Part shown: positions 33,994 to 44,130 of the stretch, one piece after another
Position numbering within the stretch: position 1 is the stretch's first letter
Layout: each line of letters begins with the position of its first letter
Origin: Bombilactobacillus bombi
GTDB taxonomy: Bacteria > Bacillota > Bacilli > Lactobacillales > Lactobacillaceae
DNA: 64,000 nt
Assembly: GCF_964340835.1 (NCBI RefSeq)
Contig: NZ_OZ204251.1
Reading direction: 5' to 3' (one strand)
Program-made: the position numbers and the translations under genes
The notes under the pieces: generated by a model
Told to the model about the DNA's origin: nothing
Seen by the model: only the letters and a program-made list of their open reading frames with translations
Databases searched by the model: none

Positions 33994-35373
33994 TTAATGC
34001 TGGTTTTTAAAAACTTTTTTAATTGCATCATTAATCGTTCGGACACCCACAATTTCAATTGTGTAATGTTCATCGTTACTAACTTCGTTATTGGCAGGAA
34101 TATAAATCCTTTCAAAGCCTAATTTGGCAGCTTCTTTAATGCGTTGATCAATCAAATTAACTCGCCTAATCTCACCTGTCAAACCAATTTCTCCCACAAA
34201 GCATTCATCGGCTGCTAAACCAAGATTCTTATAACTGGAAACAATCGCCATTGCCATTGCCAAATCAATCGCTGGCTCATCCAAGCGGACCCCACCAGTG
34301 GCTTTTAAATAAGCATCTTGATTTTGTAATAAGATATTAGCACGCTTTTCCAAAACAGCCATAATTACAGACACACGATTATGGTCCAAGCCAGTTGTTG
34401 TTCGTTTGGCGGTTCCATAAAGTGTTGGTGTAATTAATGATTGTAATTCTACTAAGATAGGACGGGTGCCTTCCATCGAAACCACTACCGCTGATCCAGT
34501 TGCATTGGCTAATCTTTCTTCTAAAAAAACTTCTGAAGGATTATCGACCTCAGTTAAACCTTCATTGTTCATTGCAAACATCCCAATTTCATTAGTCGAG
34601 CCAAAACGGTTTTTAACAGAACGTAAAATTCGATAGTTATGATGCAAATCTCCTTCAAAATAGAGCACAGTATCGACCATATGTTCTAAAATTTTCGGAC
34701 CCGCAATAGCTCCACCTTTAGTCACATGTCCGACTACAAAAACACTGATGCCTTGCTGTTTCGCAATGGTCATCAATAATGCTGTAACTGCTCTAATTTG
34801 AGCCACACTACCAATCGCTGATGATAAATCAGGAACGTTCATTGTTTGCACCGAATCAATAACCAAATAATCCGGTTTTTGCTCGTCAATGACCTGTTCA
34901 ATCGCGCTCATATCAGTTTCGGGATAAATATAAAGATTATCGCCGCCAACATGCAGTCGATTAGCCCGCAATTTAATTTGGGAAGCACTTTCTTCACCTG
35001 AAACATACAAAACTTGGCCACCAGTTTGTTCTAATCTACCTGAAACTTGCAGCAAGAGGGTTGATTTTCCAATTCCAGGATCACCACCAATTAAAACCAA
35101 AGAACCTGGTACGACCCCACCACCCAGTACACGATCAAGTTCTTTCAACCCTGTATGGACTCTCTTTTCTTCATTAAAGGTAATTTCTGTTAATTTTTGA
35201 GGCTTGGCGATACTATGATGCAAAATGCTAGTACTATTTTGCTTCGTACTTTTTGTTGGTTCTAATTCTTCGACGAGTTGATTCCAGGCTCCACAATTAG
35301 GACAACGTCCCAACATTCGTGGTGAAATATAACCACAATTTTGACATACATATCTTGACTTAACTTTGGCCAC
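33994..35373 (-). CDS. radA: DNA repair protein RadA
   Basis: The 459-residue protein has an N-terminal four-Cys zinc finger (CQNCG and CPNCG, residues 10-31), a RecA-like ATPase with Walker A GGDPGIGKST, the RadA-specific KNRFG motif, and a C-terminal Lon-protease-like domain. It helps branch migration in recombination. It lies between dut and gltX, the conserved order. Confidence 0.96.
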   Translation of the reverse strand: MAKVKSRYVCQNCGYISPRMLGRCPNCGAWNQLVEELEPTKSTKQNSTSILHHSIAKPQKLTEITFNEEKRVHTGLKELDRVLGGGVVPGSLVLIGGDPGIGKSTLLLQVSGRLEQTGGQVLYVSGEESASQIKLRANRLHVGGDNLYIYPETDMSAIEQVIDEQKPDYLVIDSVQTMNVPDLSSAIGSVAQIRAVTALLMTIAKQQGISVFVVGHVTKGGAIAGPKILEHMVDTVLYFEGDLHHNYRILRSVKNRFGSTNEIGMFAMNNEGLTEVDNPSEVFLEERLANATGSAVVVSMEGTRPILVELQSLITPTLYGTAKRTTTGLDHNRVSVIMAVLEKRANILLQNQDAYLKATGGVRLDEPAIDLAMAMAIVSSYKNLGLAADECFVGEIGLTGEIRRVNLIDQRIKEAAKLGFERIYIPANNEVSNDEHYTIEIVGVRTINDAIKKVFKNQH

Positions 35374-35382
35374 GTTTCCTCC

Positions 35383-35868
35383 TTAGTCTCCTGACGATCC
35401 AAAACCACCTAAGCGTTTTGCACCTTGTTGGTGATCATCAGCAGTTGTCAAATAATTCACAAAAATCCCCTGGCAAATACGGTCTCCCTTTTTAATCTGA
35501 TAATCTTCTGGAAAAAAGTTCAACATTTGAACAAAAATTTCGCCTTCATTATTAGTATTATTATAATAATCAGCATCAATTACACCTACTGAATTCGGTA
35601 GTATTAATCCCCTTTTTAAAGGACTACTAGAGCGACTGACTAATAACAAGACTTCATCTTCAGGCATATAAGCTTTTAAACCCGTTGGAACTAAAACTGG
35701 TTTAAGATTTTGAGAAGTAGGCTGTGCCCCAGAATTCCAAATTGACGGTACTGTAAAATCTGCAGCAGCGGCAATATCATAACCAGCAGCAGCTTGGGTT
35801 TGACGCTGTGGTAAAGATAAATTTTGCTCTTGATAACGGGTAACAATTTCAAATCCACGTTTTTTCAA
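35383..35868 (-). CDS. dut: dUTP diphosphatase (trimeric dUTPase)
   Basis: The 161-residue dUTPase removes dUTP from the nucleotide pool. Motif 1 is QAAAGYDIAAA, motif 2 SRSSSPLKRG, motif 3 NSVGVIDADYYNN with the catalytic Asp, and the C-terminal motif 5 is RLGGFGSSG. It ends nine bases before the radA start. Confidence 0.92.
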   Translation of the reverse strand: MKKRGFEIVTRYQEQNLSLPQRQTQAAAGYDIAAAADFTVPSIWNSGAQPTSQNLKPVLVPTGLKAYMPEDEVLLLVSRSSSPLKRGLILPNSVGVIDADYYNNTNNEGEIFVQMLNFFPEDYQIKKGDRICQGIFVNYLTTADDHQQGAKRLGGFGSSGD

Positions 35869-35948
35869 CTAATTAACTCCTTAACTACGACATTAAAATT
35901 ATATTGAGGTATGATTATTATAGCAAATAATTATAGGAGGCGATTGCG

Positions 35949-36245
35949 TTGCAACTAAATTTTGAACCTGGTCGATTTTATCATAATGATGCTGCAGACA
36001 ATTTATTAGGGGAAATCACTTATACCCAAATTGATGACCAAACAATTAGTATTGACCATACTTTTGTTGCACCAACTTATCGGCATCATGGACTAGCTCG
36101 ACAGTTATTGCAAGCAGTCTTAGATTTAGCTATTCAAAATCATTGGAAAATTGTTCCTGTCTGTCCCTATGCTAAAAAAGTTTTTCAACAGGAAGAAGAT
36201 ATCCAATATCTACTCAAAAATCCTATTCAAAACCAGGAGAATTAA
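35949..36245 (+). CDS. GNAT-like N-acetyltransferase (YjdJ type)
   Basis: The 98-residue minimal acetyltransferase-fold protein of the Gcn5-related short group has IDHTFVAPTYRHHGLARQLL, which contains the acetyl-CoA-binding RxxGLA pattern, and VPVCPYAKKVF at the end. The start is TTG with AGGAGGCG upstream. It precedes rpiA by two bases, so the two are probably one transcript. The substrate is unknown. Confidence 0.82.
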   Translation: MQLNFEPGRFYHNDAADNLLGEITYTQIDDQTISIDHTFVAPTYRHHGLARQLLQAVLDLAIQNHWKIVPVCPYAKKVFQQEEDIQYLLKNPIQNQEN

Positions 36246-36247
36246 TT

Positions 36248-36934
36248 ATGATGGACCAAAACGAATTAAAAAAAGCTGTAGGTATTAAATCCGTCGATTT
36301 TATCAAGCAGCAAATGACTGTTGGATTAGGTACAGGTTCCACAGTTTATTATATGGTAGAAGAACTAGGACGCCGCGTTCAAGCAGGGTTAAAAATCCAA
36401 TGTGTTACAACCTCAACTAGAACTTGGGATCAAGCCGAGAAATTAGGAATTCCCTTAAAAAAATTAAATGATGTTGATCACATAGACTTAACCATTGATG
36501 GGGCCGATGAGATTGACCAGAATTTTCAAGGCATTAAAGGTGGAGGCGGTGCTCATACTTATGAAAAGACAGTTGCATTAAATTCTCAACGCAATCTGTG
36601 GATTGTTGACCAATCCAAAATGGTCACAACTTTAGGCCAATTTCCCCTACCATTAGAAGTTAATCCTTTTGGTTGCCAGCAACTATTTCAACGATTAGAA
36701 AAAGAAGGACTAAAACCAGCATTTCGGATAGATAAACAAGGCAATAATTTATTAACTGACATGAAAAACTATATCATTGATTTACATTTAGGTCAGATTA
36801 AACATCCACATCTCTTAGCTGATTGGCTTGATCATCAAACTGGAATTATTGAGCATGGTCTCTTTTTAGATTTAGTGAATACTGTTGTTGTTGGTTGTGA
36901 TGATGGTCCAAAAATTATTGAAAATATTCGTTAA
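36248..36934 (+). CDS. rpiA: Ribose-5-phosphate isomerase A
   Basis: The 228-residue enzyme interconverts ribose 5-phosphate and ribulose 5-phosphate. VGLGTGSTVYYMVEEL binds phosphate, TIDGADEID contains the catalytic Asp, and KGGGGAHTYEK the catalytic Glu and Lys. A CCAGGAG site precedes two adjacent ATG codons; either could start. Confidence 0.95.
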   Translation: MMDQNELKKAVGIKSVDFIKQQMTVGLGTGSTVYYMVEELGRRVQAGLKIQCVTTSTRTWDQAEKLGIPLKKLNDVDHIDLTIDGADEIDQNFQGIKGGGGAHTYEKTVALNSQRNLWIVDQSKMVTTLGQFPLPLEVNPFGCQQLFQRLEKEGLKPAFRIDKQGNNLLTDMKNYIIDLHLGQIKHPHLLADWLDHQTGIIEHGLFLDLVNTVVVGCDDGPKIIENIR

Positions 36935-37007
36935 ATACTAGACTATTAACCAAATTTAAGCTAAAGTTATTATTAAATTTCCTTAATTTAAAGGAGGAAC
37001 TTCATTA

Positions 37008-38351
37008 ATGGTAAAAGCAATTGATGCAACAAGTTTACAAAAATTTGCAGCCGAGTTTGACAAAACTCCGGCAGCTAATGTCATTAAAAATAGTGTTGCC
37101 AATAATGGTATTTATAAATCTAGTACCACTTTAAAATCTAAAGTTTCTATGGATCCAACATTTTCGATTGAATTAGACACTGGAAAAGTCGCTGACCAAA
37201 AGCAATCTGGACTTTGTTGGGTTTTTGCAGCCTTGAATACATTACGTCATCCCATGCAAGCCAAATTCAAAATTAAAGATTTTGAACTTTCTCAAGGTTA
37301 TGTCTTCTTTTGGGATAAGTTAGAAAAGTCTAATTACTTCTATGAAAATGTCATTAAAACCGCTAATTTGCCAATTGGTGACCGTAAGGTTGATTTTTTA
37401 ATGGCAACGCCTCAACAAGATGGTGGTCAATGGGACATGGTTTGCGGTTTATTTGAAAAATATGGTGTAGTCCCTAAAAGTGTGATGCCGGATACCGCTA
37501 GTCGCACTAACTCATCCGAATTAAATCAAGTCCTCAATCTAAAATTACGTAAAGATGCCGTCAAATTACGTCAATTAGTTAACGATGGTCTCCCTGAACA
37601 TGATGTTGAAGCTCAAAAAGAACAAATGCTCAGCGAAGTCTATCGGATGCTAGTGTACGCCATTGGTGAACCTCCAACTCACTTTGACTGGTCATACCGT
37701 GATGATGAACATAACTTCCATCGTGAAAACAACATTACTCCACAAGCATTTTATCAAAAATATATTGATCTTAATTTACCTGAATATATTTCTACAATCA
37801 ATGCTCCTACTAAAGATAAACCTTACAATCATGTTTATACAGTAGAATTACTTGGTAATGTTGTTGGTGGCCGGCAAGTACGCCATTTAAATTTGGACTT
37901 AGCAGATTTTAAACAAGCTGCAGTTAAACAACTTCAAGCTGGCGAAGCAATCTGGTTCGGTAGTGATGTCGTACAAATGTCTGATCGTAAAGCTGGAATT
38001 ATGGATACTGCTATTTACGATTTAGATGGACTCTTTAATATTGATTTTAATATGACCAAAGCTCAACGCCTAGATTATGGTGAAAGTATGATGGATCATG
38101 CGATGGTTTTAACCGGGGTTGATTTGGATAACGAGGGACATCCTACCAAATGGAAAGTTGAAAATTCTTGGGGTGAAAAAGTCGGAACTAAAGGCTACTT
38201 TGTTATGAGTGATGCTTGGTTTGACCAATTTGTTTATCAATTAGTCATTAACAAAAAATATTTACCAGAAAATTTACAACAAGCTTACGATCAAGAAAAA
38301 GATTCACCAAAAGTTTTAGCTCCATGGGATCCAATGGGAGCTTTAGCTTAA
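37008..38351 (+). CDS. pepC: Aminopeptidase C (bleomycin hydrolase family, C1B)
   Basis: The 447-residue cytoplasmic cysteine aminopeptidase is typical of lactic acid bacteria. The catalytic Cys is residue 70 in QKQSGLCWVFAALN, the His is in MDHAMVLTGV and the Asn in VENSWGEK. The length is standard, and the C-terminus (ending in WDPMGALA) is the arm that enters the active site in this family. AAAGGAGGAAC precedes the ATG. It frees amino acids from peptides. Confidence 0.97.
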   Translation: MVKAIDATSLQKFAAEFDKTPAANVIKNSVANNGIYKSSTTLKSKVSMDPTFSIELDTGKVADQKQSGLCWVFAALNTLRHPMQAKFKIKDFELSQGYVFFWDKLEKSNYFYENVIKTANLPIGDRKVDFLMATPQQDGGQWDMVCGLFEKYGVVPKSVMPDTASRTNSSELNQVLNLKLRKDAVKLRQLVNDGLPEHDVEAQKEQMLSEVYRMLVYAIGEPPTHFDWSYRDDEHNFHRENNITPQAFYQKYIDLNLPEYISTINAPTKDKPYNHVYTVELLGNVVGGRQVRHLNLDLADFKQAAVKQLQAGEAIWFGSDVVQMSDRKAGIMDTAIYDLDGLFNIDFNMTKAQRLDYGESMMDHAMVLTGVDLDNEGHPTKWKVENSWGEKVGTKGYFVMSDAWFDQFVYQLVINKKYLPENLQQAYDQEKDSPKVLAPWDPMGALA

Positions 38352-38370
38352 AATTGAATTTTAAGATTTA

Positions 38371-38416
38371 AAAATAGTGTTTCTCAATGAAATCATCATT
38401 TGAGGAACACTATTTT
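38371..38416. terminator. Bidirectional terminator between pepC and the serine hydrolase gene
   Basis: AAAATAGTGTTTCTCAATGA pairs with TCATTTGAGGAACACTATTTTT with small bulges. A and T runs on either side allow use in both directions. Confidence 0.75.
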
Positions 38417-38419
38417 TGT

Positions 38420-39487
38420 TCATTCAAAAACTTGTTGATACAATGTTTTTGCAATGTTAATCGTATTATCTGTATAAGGATTATGGCGATTGCTAAATAA
38501 AATTATTGCATTTTGGCCATTATTTGACATTACAAAAACTGTATCAAACCCTTGTTCTACTCCATGAGCGTAAAAATACTGATGCTGATCATCGTTATAT
38601 ACACCACCATTATAGCCATTATAATGATTGGTTGCTGGCACTTGGCGATAACGTCTAATAGCCGCACGATTAACAATTTTTCCTTGAACAATAGCAGCCT
38701 GTAATCGATAAAATTCTTTTACGTTAGAGTACAACTGCCCAGCGCCCACTTCAAAATTTAATAATTGCGTATCCAAGGTTAACGGTAATGTATAATTGGC
38801 GGGTCGTTTTTGGACATCATAGGCTGTTGTATGTTGGGAATTAAATTCATAATTATCATCGACATTAGTATTCTTTAAATGTAATGGTTTTTTAAAATAA
38901 TGATTAAATAGTTCTTGATAGGAACAGTGATTCACTTTCACTAAAATGCGCGCTAACAAAATGTAATTAACATCACTATAATGCCAGCGATTAACATAAC
39001 TTTTGTCAAAATGAGTATGACGATTGAGATAATTATCCAATCGGCGTCCTGCAAGCTTAGTTGGCACTTTATTGGACAAAACCAGTCCTGATTGCATTTG
39101 CATTAAATGATTTAAAGTCAAATTAGCACTATAGGGAATATCAGGAAAATATTTTTGCAATGAATCAGTCATTTTTAATTTATGTTGCGCTTGCGCCTTA
39201 ATAAGTAAAGTTGCTGTTAAAGATTTTTCTAGCGAGGCTAATTGATACACAGACTTGGGACCATTCAAACGACCTTGTTCGTAATCAGCATATCCTAAAT
39301 ATTGTTGTACCCAGGGATGCCCTTTTTTAACTATTAATAAACTGCCGCTAAATTCATTAGTTTTTAATAAGTTTTTGATGGCACTTGGTGCCTTACTAGC
39401 TGCTTGGGCTGTTACATGAGGCGAACCTAAAAACAAAACACTCCAAATAACTAATAAAGAAGCTAGTAGTTTACGTTTTTTACACAT
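38420..39487 (-). CDS. Secreted serine hydrolase (beta-lactamase class C / PBP-like)
   Basis: The 355-residue protein has a clear signal peptide (MCKKRKLLASLLVIWSVLFL then a cleavage region ending VTAQA). The enzyme domain has SLEK (SxxK nucleophile) and YSDVN (YxN); a typical third motif is not clear, but HGVEQGFDTVF occupies its place. Such proteins act as peptidoglycan or D-amino-acid esterases or peptidases. The ATG at 39485-39487 with GAGGA upstream is preferred. No LPXTG or membrane anchor is seen. Confidence 0.8.
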   Translation of the reverse strand: MCKKRKLLASLLVIWSVLFLGSPHVTAQAASKAPSAIKNLLKTNEFSGSLLIVKKGHPWVQQYLGYADYEQGRLNGPKSVYQLASLEKSLTATLLIKAQAQHKLKMTDSLQKYFPDIPYSANLTLNHLMQMQSGLVLSNKVPTKLAGRRLDNYLNRHTHFDKSYVNRWHYSDVNYILLARILVKVNHCSYQELFNHYFKKPLHLKNTNVDDNYEFNSQHTTAYDVQKRPANYTLPLTLDTQLLNFEVGAGQLYSNVKEFYRLQAAIVQGKIVNRAAIRRYRQVPATNHYNGYNGGVYNDDQHQYFYAHGVEQGFDTVFVMSNNGQNAIILFSNRHNPYTDNTINIAKTLYQQVFE

Positions 39488-39660
39488 AATCAAATCCTCA
39501 ATTTTATCTGAACTTTATAATAGCATTATTTTACTCAAAGAACAGCACCCGAACTTAGTTTTTTCTGCTATAATGCAATATGAAACTAATCATTATATTG
39601 CATTTAATGTGTGAATGTGTTAAATATATCAACATTGATAACAAAGAGAGTAAGAGTAAA

Positions 39661-41736
39661 ATGAAAATGCAAAATTCTTTAGATTCTAAAAAGAATCTTC
39701 ACAATAAAATGTCTTTTGCTGGCATTTTAGTTGCCTTAGGAGTTGTTTACGGTGATATTGGGACTTCCCCGATGTATACCATGTCATCTTTGGTAGCAGG
39801 CAACGGTGGTTTAGCTCATATTTCGACGGATTTTATTTTAGGTAGTGTTTCTTTGATTTTTTGGACTTTGACTATTATTACAACTACTAAGTATGTCCTA
39901 ATTGCTTTGAGAGCTGATAATAACGGTGAAGGTGGCATTTTTGCATTGTACACATTAGTCCGCAAAAAAGCCAAATGGTTAATCGTTCCTGCAATGATTG
40001 GTGGAGCCACTTTTCTTTCTGATGGGATGATGACCCCTGCTGTCACGGTAACTACTGCTGTGGAAGGACTTAAGGGATTAGAAATTAATCACCACATTTT
40101 GATTAATAGTCAACACACTGTTGTAATCGTTACTATTGTCATTTTGTCAGTGCTTTTTTTCATTCAGCGCTTTGGAACTGAGGCTTTAGGACGTGCATTT
40201 GGTCCTGTTATGATGGTTTGGTTTACTAGTTTGGCTGTTGCTGGATTATATCGGCTTGCTGGAGATTGGAGTTTTTTACGTGCATTAAATCCGTATTATG
40301 CTATCAAAACTCTCTTCAGTACTGAAAATAAAAACGGTATTTTTATTTTGGGTAGTATTTTTCTGGCTACTACAGGGGCAGAAGCCTTATATTCTGATAT
40401 GGGTCATGTTGGACGCAATAATATTTATGGTAGTTGGCCATATGTAAAGATTTGTCTTCTGATTAACTATTTGGGGCAAGCTGTTTGGCTGAACCAAGTT
40501 AAAGGCTTACCTGCTTATCAAAATATTCAGTCTCTTAATCCTTTTTTTGAAATGGTTCCTGCTCAATTTCGTTTAGCGATGACTATCATTGCTACCTTGG
40601 CAGCGATAATTGCTTCTCAAGCTCTTATCTCTGGTTCTTATACCTTGGTATCTGAAGCTACTAAATTAAAATTATTACCTCGTTTACGAATGATTTATCC
40701 AACGAATTTTAAAGGACAATTATACATTCCTGCGGTTAATAACATTATTTGGGTATTATGTATTTCTATTGTCTTATATTTTGAAACTTCAGAGCGGATG
40801 GCTGGAGCTTACGGACTGGTTATTACAATCACAATGTTAATGACAACCGTTCTTTTAAATGCTTGGTTATCAACAACTAAACATAATCCATTTTTCTCCA
40901 AAATTATTATTGCCTTTTTCCTCGCTATTGAATCTATCTTCTTAATTTCCAATAGTGTTAAATTCTTTGAAGGTGGATATGTTACCTTTACGATTGCCTG
41001 CATTTTAATTATGATTATGATTATTTGGCAATACGGTGAATTACTGAAAAACGACAACACTTTTCATCGTGAATATGTATCTTTGCTGGCATACAAAAAA
41101 CAACTTAAAGAACTTAGTGAAGATGATTCTATGCCTCTTTATACTACTAATTTAGTTTATCTAACTAAAATTCATGATGGTTATAAAGTTAAAAAAGATA
41201 TTCTTTATTCCATTTTAGATAAGCGACCTAAACGAGCCAAAGTTTACTGGTTTGTTACGGTGAATGTTACTGACAAACCTTATACCACGGCATATAGTGT
41301 TGATACCTTTGGTACTGATTACATGGTGAATGTCCAACTTTATCTTGGTTTTCGGATGGAACAAAAAGTTAATTTCTTTTTACGCCAAATTGTTAATGAA
41401 ATGATGATTAAAGGCGAATTACCACGACAACCACAAACTTATACTACGATTCCTGATCGCAGTGTTGGAGACTTTTCCTTTGTTTTAATCCAGGAAGTCC
41501 TATCTCCAGATACGCAATTAGATAACCTTAAGAAAAATATTATTCAAGCGCGTTTATGGATGCAACGCTATACAGTTGCACCAGCTACTTGGTTTGGACT
41601 ATCTTATAGTGATGTTGTCGTTGAACGTGTTCCACTAACCTTGGGACAATTAAGATCTGATAAACTGCGATTAGTCCAACGTGATCCGCTAATTAAATAT
41701 GATGACGTTGAAAATACAGATGAAGACGAAGAATAA
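39661..41736 (+). CDS. kup: Kup-family potassium uptake transporter
   Basis: The 691-residue K+ uptake protein has about twelve membrane helices in the first 450 residues (beginning LVALGVVYGDIGTSPMY, the family signature) and a hydrophilic C-terminal domain. An ATG 27 codons upstream lies only five bases after a TATAAT box (39569-39574), so the ATG at 39661 is the more likely start. Kup proteins in lactic acid bacteria can be inhibited by c-di-AMP; darA in this window shows that c-di-AMP signalling exists, but a link is inference. Confidence 0.93.
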   Translation: MKMQNSLDSKKNLHNKMSFAGILVALGVVYGDIGTSPMYTMSSLVAGNGGLAHISTDFILGSVSLIFWTLTIITTTKYVLIALRADNNGEGGIFALYTLVRKKAKWLIVPAMIGGATFLSDGMMTPAVTVTTAVEGLKGLEINHHILINSQHTVVIVTIVILSVLFFIQRFGTEALGRAFGPVMMVWFTSLAVAGLYRLAGDWSFLRALNPYYAIKTLFSTENKNGIFILGSIFLATTGAEALYSDMGHVGRNNIYGSWPYVKICLLINYLGQAVWLNQVKGLPAYQNIQSLNPFFEMVPAQFRLAMTIIATLAAIIASQALISGSYTLVSEATKLKLLPRLRMIYPTNFKGQLYIPAVNNIIWVLCISIVLYFETSERMAGAYGLVITITMLMTTVLLNAWLSTTKHNPFFSKIIIAFFLAIESIFLISNSVKFFEGGYVTFTIACILIMIMIIWQYGELLKNDNTFHREYVSLLAYKKQLKELSEDDSMPLYTTNLVYLTKIHDGYKVKKDILYSILDKRPKRAKVYWFVTVNVTDKPYTTAYSVDTFGTDYMVNVQLYLGFRMEQKVNFFLRQIVNEMMIKGELPRQPQTYTTIPDRSVGDFSFVLIQEVLSPDTQLDNLKKNIIQARLWMQRYTVAPATWFGLSYSDVVVERVPLTLGQLRSDKLRLVQRDPLIKYDDVENTDEDEE

Positions 41737-41748
41737 TTAATTAAATTT

Positions 41749-41786
41749 AAAGAGAGCTTTGACAATTTGTCAAAGCTCTCTTTTTT
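41749..41786. terminator. Bidirectional terminator between kup and gpmA
   Basis: AAAGAGAGCTTTGACA pairs perfectly with TGTCAAAGCTCTCTTT around a short loop, with T runs on both sides. Confidence 0.88.
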
Positions 41787-41800
41787 GGATGCCAATGTTA

Positions 41801-42478
41801 TTATTGAAGAATGGTTTTATTAAGAATGTTTAAACGTTTATCAAATTGATAAATAATTGGTTGTGCATTCCCCACTTCCACTCCATCAATATCTTGATCA
41901 CTAATATCTTCCAGATACTTAATCAAAGCCCGCAAAGTACTGCCGTGAGCGACGATTAGCTGATTCTTACCAGCCAACAGTTGTGGTGCTACCTGATCTT
42001 GAAAGTATGGTACGGTTCGCTTTAATGCCATTGCTAGACTTTCAGATGCTGGTAAAATACTCTGAGGATAATTATGATATGCGCGCAAATGTGTATCAAC
42101 TTGTTTTAACTTGGGAGGAACACTGTCATAACTACGCCGCCACAAAGCCACCTGCTCTACGCCATATTTTTGACGGGTAAAATCTTTATTTAATCCCCGT
42201 AAAGCCCCATAATGACGTTCATTTAAGCGCCATGATTTATAAATAGGGATATCCAAAACTCCACACTGCTCTTGAATGATATAAGCTGTAATAATAGCTC
42301 GTTGTAAAACTGACGTATGTACAGCCAAAAAGTCAATCTGGGCTTGCGCCAGCAATTGTCCTGCTTGGACAGCTTGTTGGCGTCCCTTTTTAGTTAAGGC
42401 AACATCAGACCAACCAGTATATTCATTTTTAGCGTTTGCCACACTTTGTCCATGTCGTACTAAAATTAATTTTACCAT
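41801..42478 (-). CDS. gpmA: 2,3-bisphosphoglycerate-dependent phosphoglycerate mutase
   Basis: The 225-residue histidine phosphatase superfamily enzyme has LVRHGQS (phospho-His, residues 6-12), ERHYGALRGLNK and LIVAHGSTLRAL. The match to GpmA at YGALRGLNK supports glycolytic mutase activity over a general phosphatase. The length is at the low end of the family. Confidence 0.88.
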   Translation of the reverse strand: MVKLILVRHGQSVANAKNEYTGWSDVALTKKGRQQAVQAGQLLAQAQIDFLAVHTSVLQRAIITAYIIQEQCGVLDIPIYKSWRLNERHYGALRGLNKDFTRQKYGVEQVALWRRSYDSVPPKLKQVDTHLRAYHNYPQSILPASESLAMALKRTVPYFQDQVAPQLLAGKNQLIVAHGSTLRALIKYLEDISDQDIDGVEVGNAQPIIYQFDKRLNILNKTILQ

Positions 42479-42490
42479 TTTCTTACCTAC

Positions 42491-43432
42491 TTAAAATATC
42501 CGCGTAACTAGATTCATTAAAATCGGTACCACGATTAAACTTAATACCGTGGTCGTTGTAACCATTACTGCTGCATAATCCGAGTCTGCATTATAGAGTT
42601 TGGCCACAACTGGCGCATTGGTCATTACTGGCATAGCTGATTGAATTACAAATACTTCCTTCATAATATCAGGAACATGTGCCGCATAGACTAAGACGAA
42701 TGTTAATAACGGCGCCAAAATAAAGCGTCCAAAACAAATACCAAACATATCTCTGGAAAAATGAATATTACGAATCCCTACTTGGGCTAATTTCATCCCA
42801 ATAAAAAACATTGATAATGGAATAGTTAGACTACCGATATATTTAGTATCTGTTAAAATGAAGTTTGGTAACTTAATATTTAATAATACTAATACAACTC
42901 CGAACATAAATCCTAATAAAGGCGGTGAAAAAATTTTCTTGAAAATAGCTAGTAAACTCATACGTTCTTTGGAATCACCATCACGTCTAATCAAATAGAC
43001 ACCTAATGTCCAAAAAAAGGTAGTATTAGCCATGTAATAAATTAAAACGTACGGTATACTGGCTTTTCCAAAGAGAGCCATATTAACTGGCAATCCTACA
43101 AAAACAGTATTAGAATTAGAAAACATAGACTTAAATAAGCCATAATGTTCCGGATTAATCCGCAATAAATACTGAAAACCATAAGACGCAATAAATAAAA
43201 TAGTCATCGATAAAATCGGAAATTTCAAATCAGGAAAAATCTGAAAAAGTTCATTTCGCGAAAATTTAGAAGTGATAGTATTAATCATGTAGCAGGGAAG
43301 GGCAATTTGTGTAACCAACTTAGAAGTTACTCGACTATAACGTTCATCAAACCAACCGATTTGTGTGAGCGCATAGCCAATCAGAATCATTACTAAAATA
43401 ATTAAAACGCCACTAATACTATGAAATAACAC
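42491..43432 (-). CDS. AEC-family transporter (auxin efflux carrier type)
   Basis: The 313-residue membrane protein has about ten helices in two five-helix repeats. MFSNSNTVFVGLPVNMALFG and the late VIQSAMPVMTNAPVVAKLY are typical AEC segments. In lactobacilli such proteins often carry malate or other carboxylates; the substrate is not determined here. It is 12 bases from gpmA on the same strand and may be co-transcribed. Confidence 0.88.
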   Translation of the reverse strand: MLFHSISGVLIILVMILIGYALTQIGWFDERYSRVTSKLVTQIALPCYMINTITSKFSRNELFQIFPDLKFPILSMTILFIASYGFQYLLRINPEHYGLFKSMFSNSNTVFVGLPVNMALFGKASIPYVLIYYMANTTFFWTLGVYLIRRDGDSKERMSLLAIFKKIFSPPLLGFMFGVVLVLLNIKLPNFILTDTKYIGSLTIPLSMFFIGMKLAQVGIRNIHFSRDMFGICFGRFILAPLLTFVLVYAAHVPDIMKEVFVIQSAMPVMTNAPVVAKLYNADSDYAAVMVTTTTVLSLIVVPILMNLVTRIF

Positions 43433-43539
43433 ACTACAAAACCTCGATTATTCAGTCTTTTCTTTATGTTAACATTAATTGAACCTTTTTTCAGAAAAAT
43501 TATTCTATATTAAGTAAAAATACAATTTGGAGAACTATT

Positions 43540-44130
43540 ATGCATCTAATGAAAAAACTTTGGATTACTTTAAAAGCTAAAATTCATAACAATGCCTATT
43601 TATTATCGATTCTCATAGGTTTGTTTACCACAGTCATTGTTTTAACATATGTAATTGTGAATGTTGTATGGATTAATGGTGAAGTCCGGGGACGTTCCAT
43701 GCAGCCCAATTTTTATAATGGTGATCGAGTTTTCGCTGCGCCGAATGCTGATATTCATCGCGGTGATATTATTATTATCGATCCTCCTGGGTCCGTTGAA
43801 AATAAGCCCTTTATTAAACGTGTGATTGGTTTGCCAGGAGACACTATTACCTCTAAAAATGATGTTACCTATATTAATGGCCATGCTATTAATGAACCTT
43901 ATTTAGATCCTTACAAGGCCAAATTAAAATCTGGACAATTATTGACACCGGATTTTAGTTTACAAAAGTCTTTTGGTACCAAAAAAGTCCCCCGCCATTC
44001 TTATTTCGTGTTAGGGGATAATCGCCATCAATCTGTTGATAGTCGTGTTTTTGGCTTTGTGTCTCATGATCGTGTTATCGGCGTCGTTAAAATGCGCTTC
44101 TGGCCATTAAATCGAATCACTTTTTATTAA
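43540..44130 (+). CDS. lepB: Signal peptidase I
   Basis: The 196-residue type I signal peptidase has one N-terminal membrane anchor (about residues 22-45). Box B is VRGRSMQPNF with the nucleophile Ser at about residue 53, box D KPFIKRVIGLPGD with the general-base Lys, and box E GDNRHQSVDSR. It cleaves secretory signal peptides outside the membrane. It ends tail-to-tail with the CDF gene, overlapping by four bases. Confidence 0.94.
   Translation: MHLMKKLWITLKAKIHNNAYLLSILIGLFTTVIVLTYVIVNVVWINGEVRGRSMQPNFYNGDRVFAAPNADIHRGDIIIIDPPGSVENKPFIKRVIGLPGDTITSKNDVTYINGHAINEPYLDPYKAKLKSGQLLTPDFSLQKSFGTKKVPRHSYFVLGDNRHQSVDSRVFGFVSHDRVIGVVKMRFWPLNRITFY

Noticed and set aside
39580..39660. Earlier ATG of the kup gene at 39580
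   Set aside because: It lies five bases after a TATAAT box, upstream of the expected transcript start region, and adds residues not found in the family.
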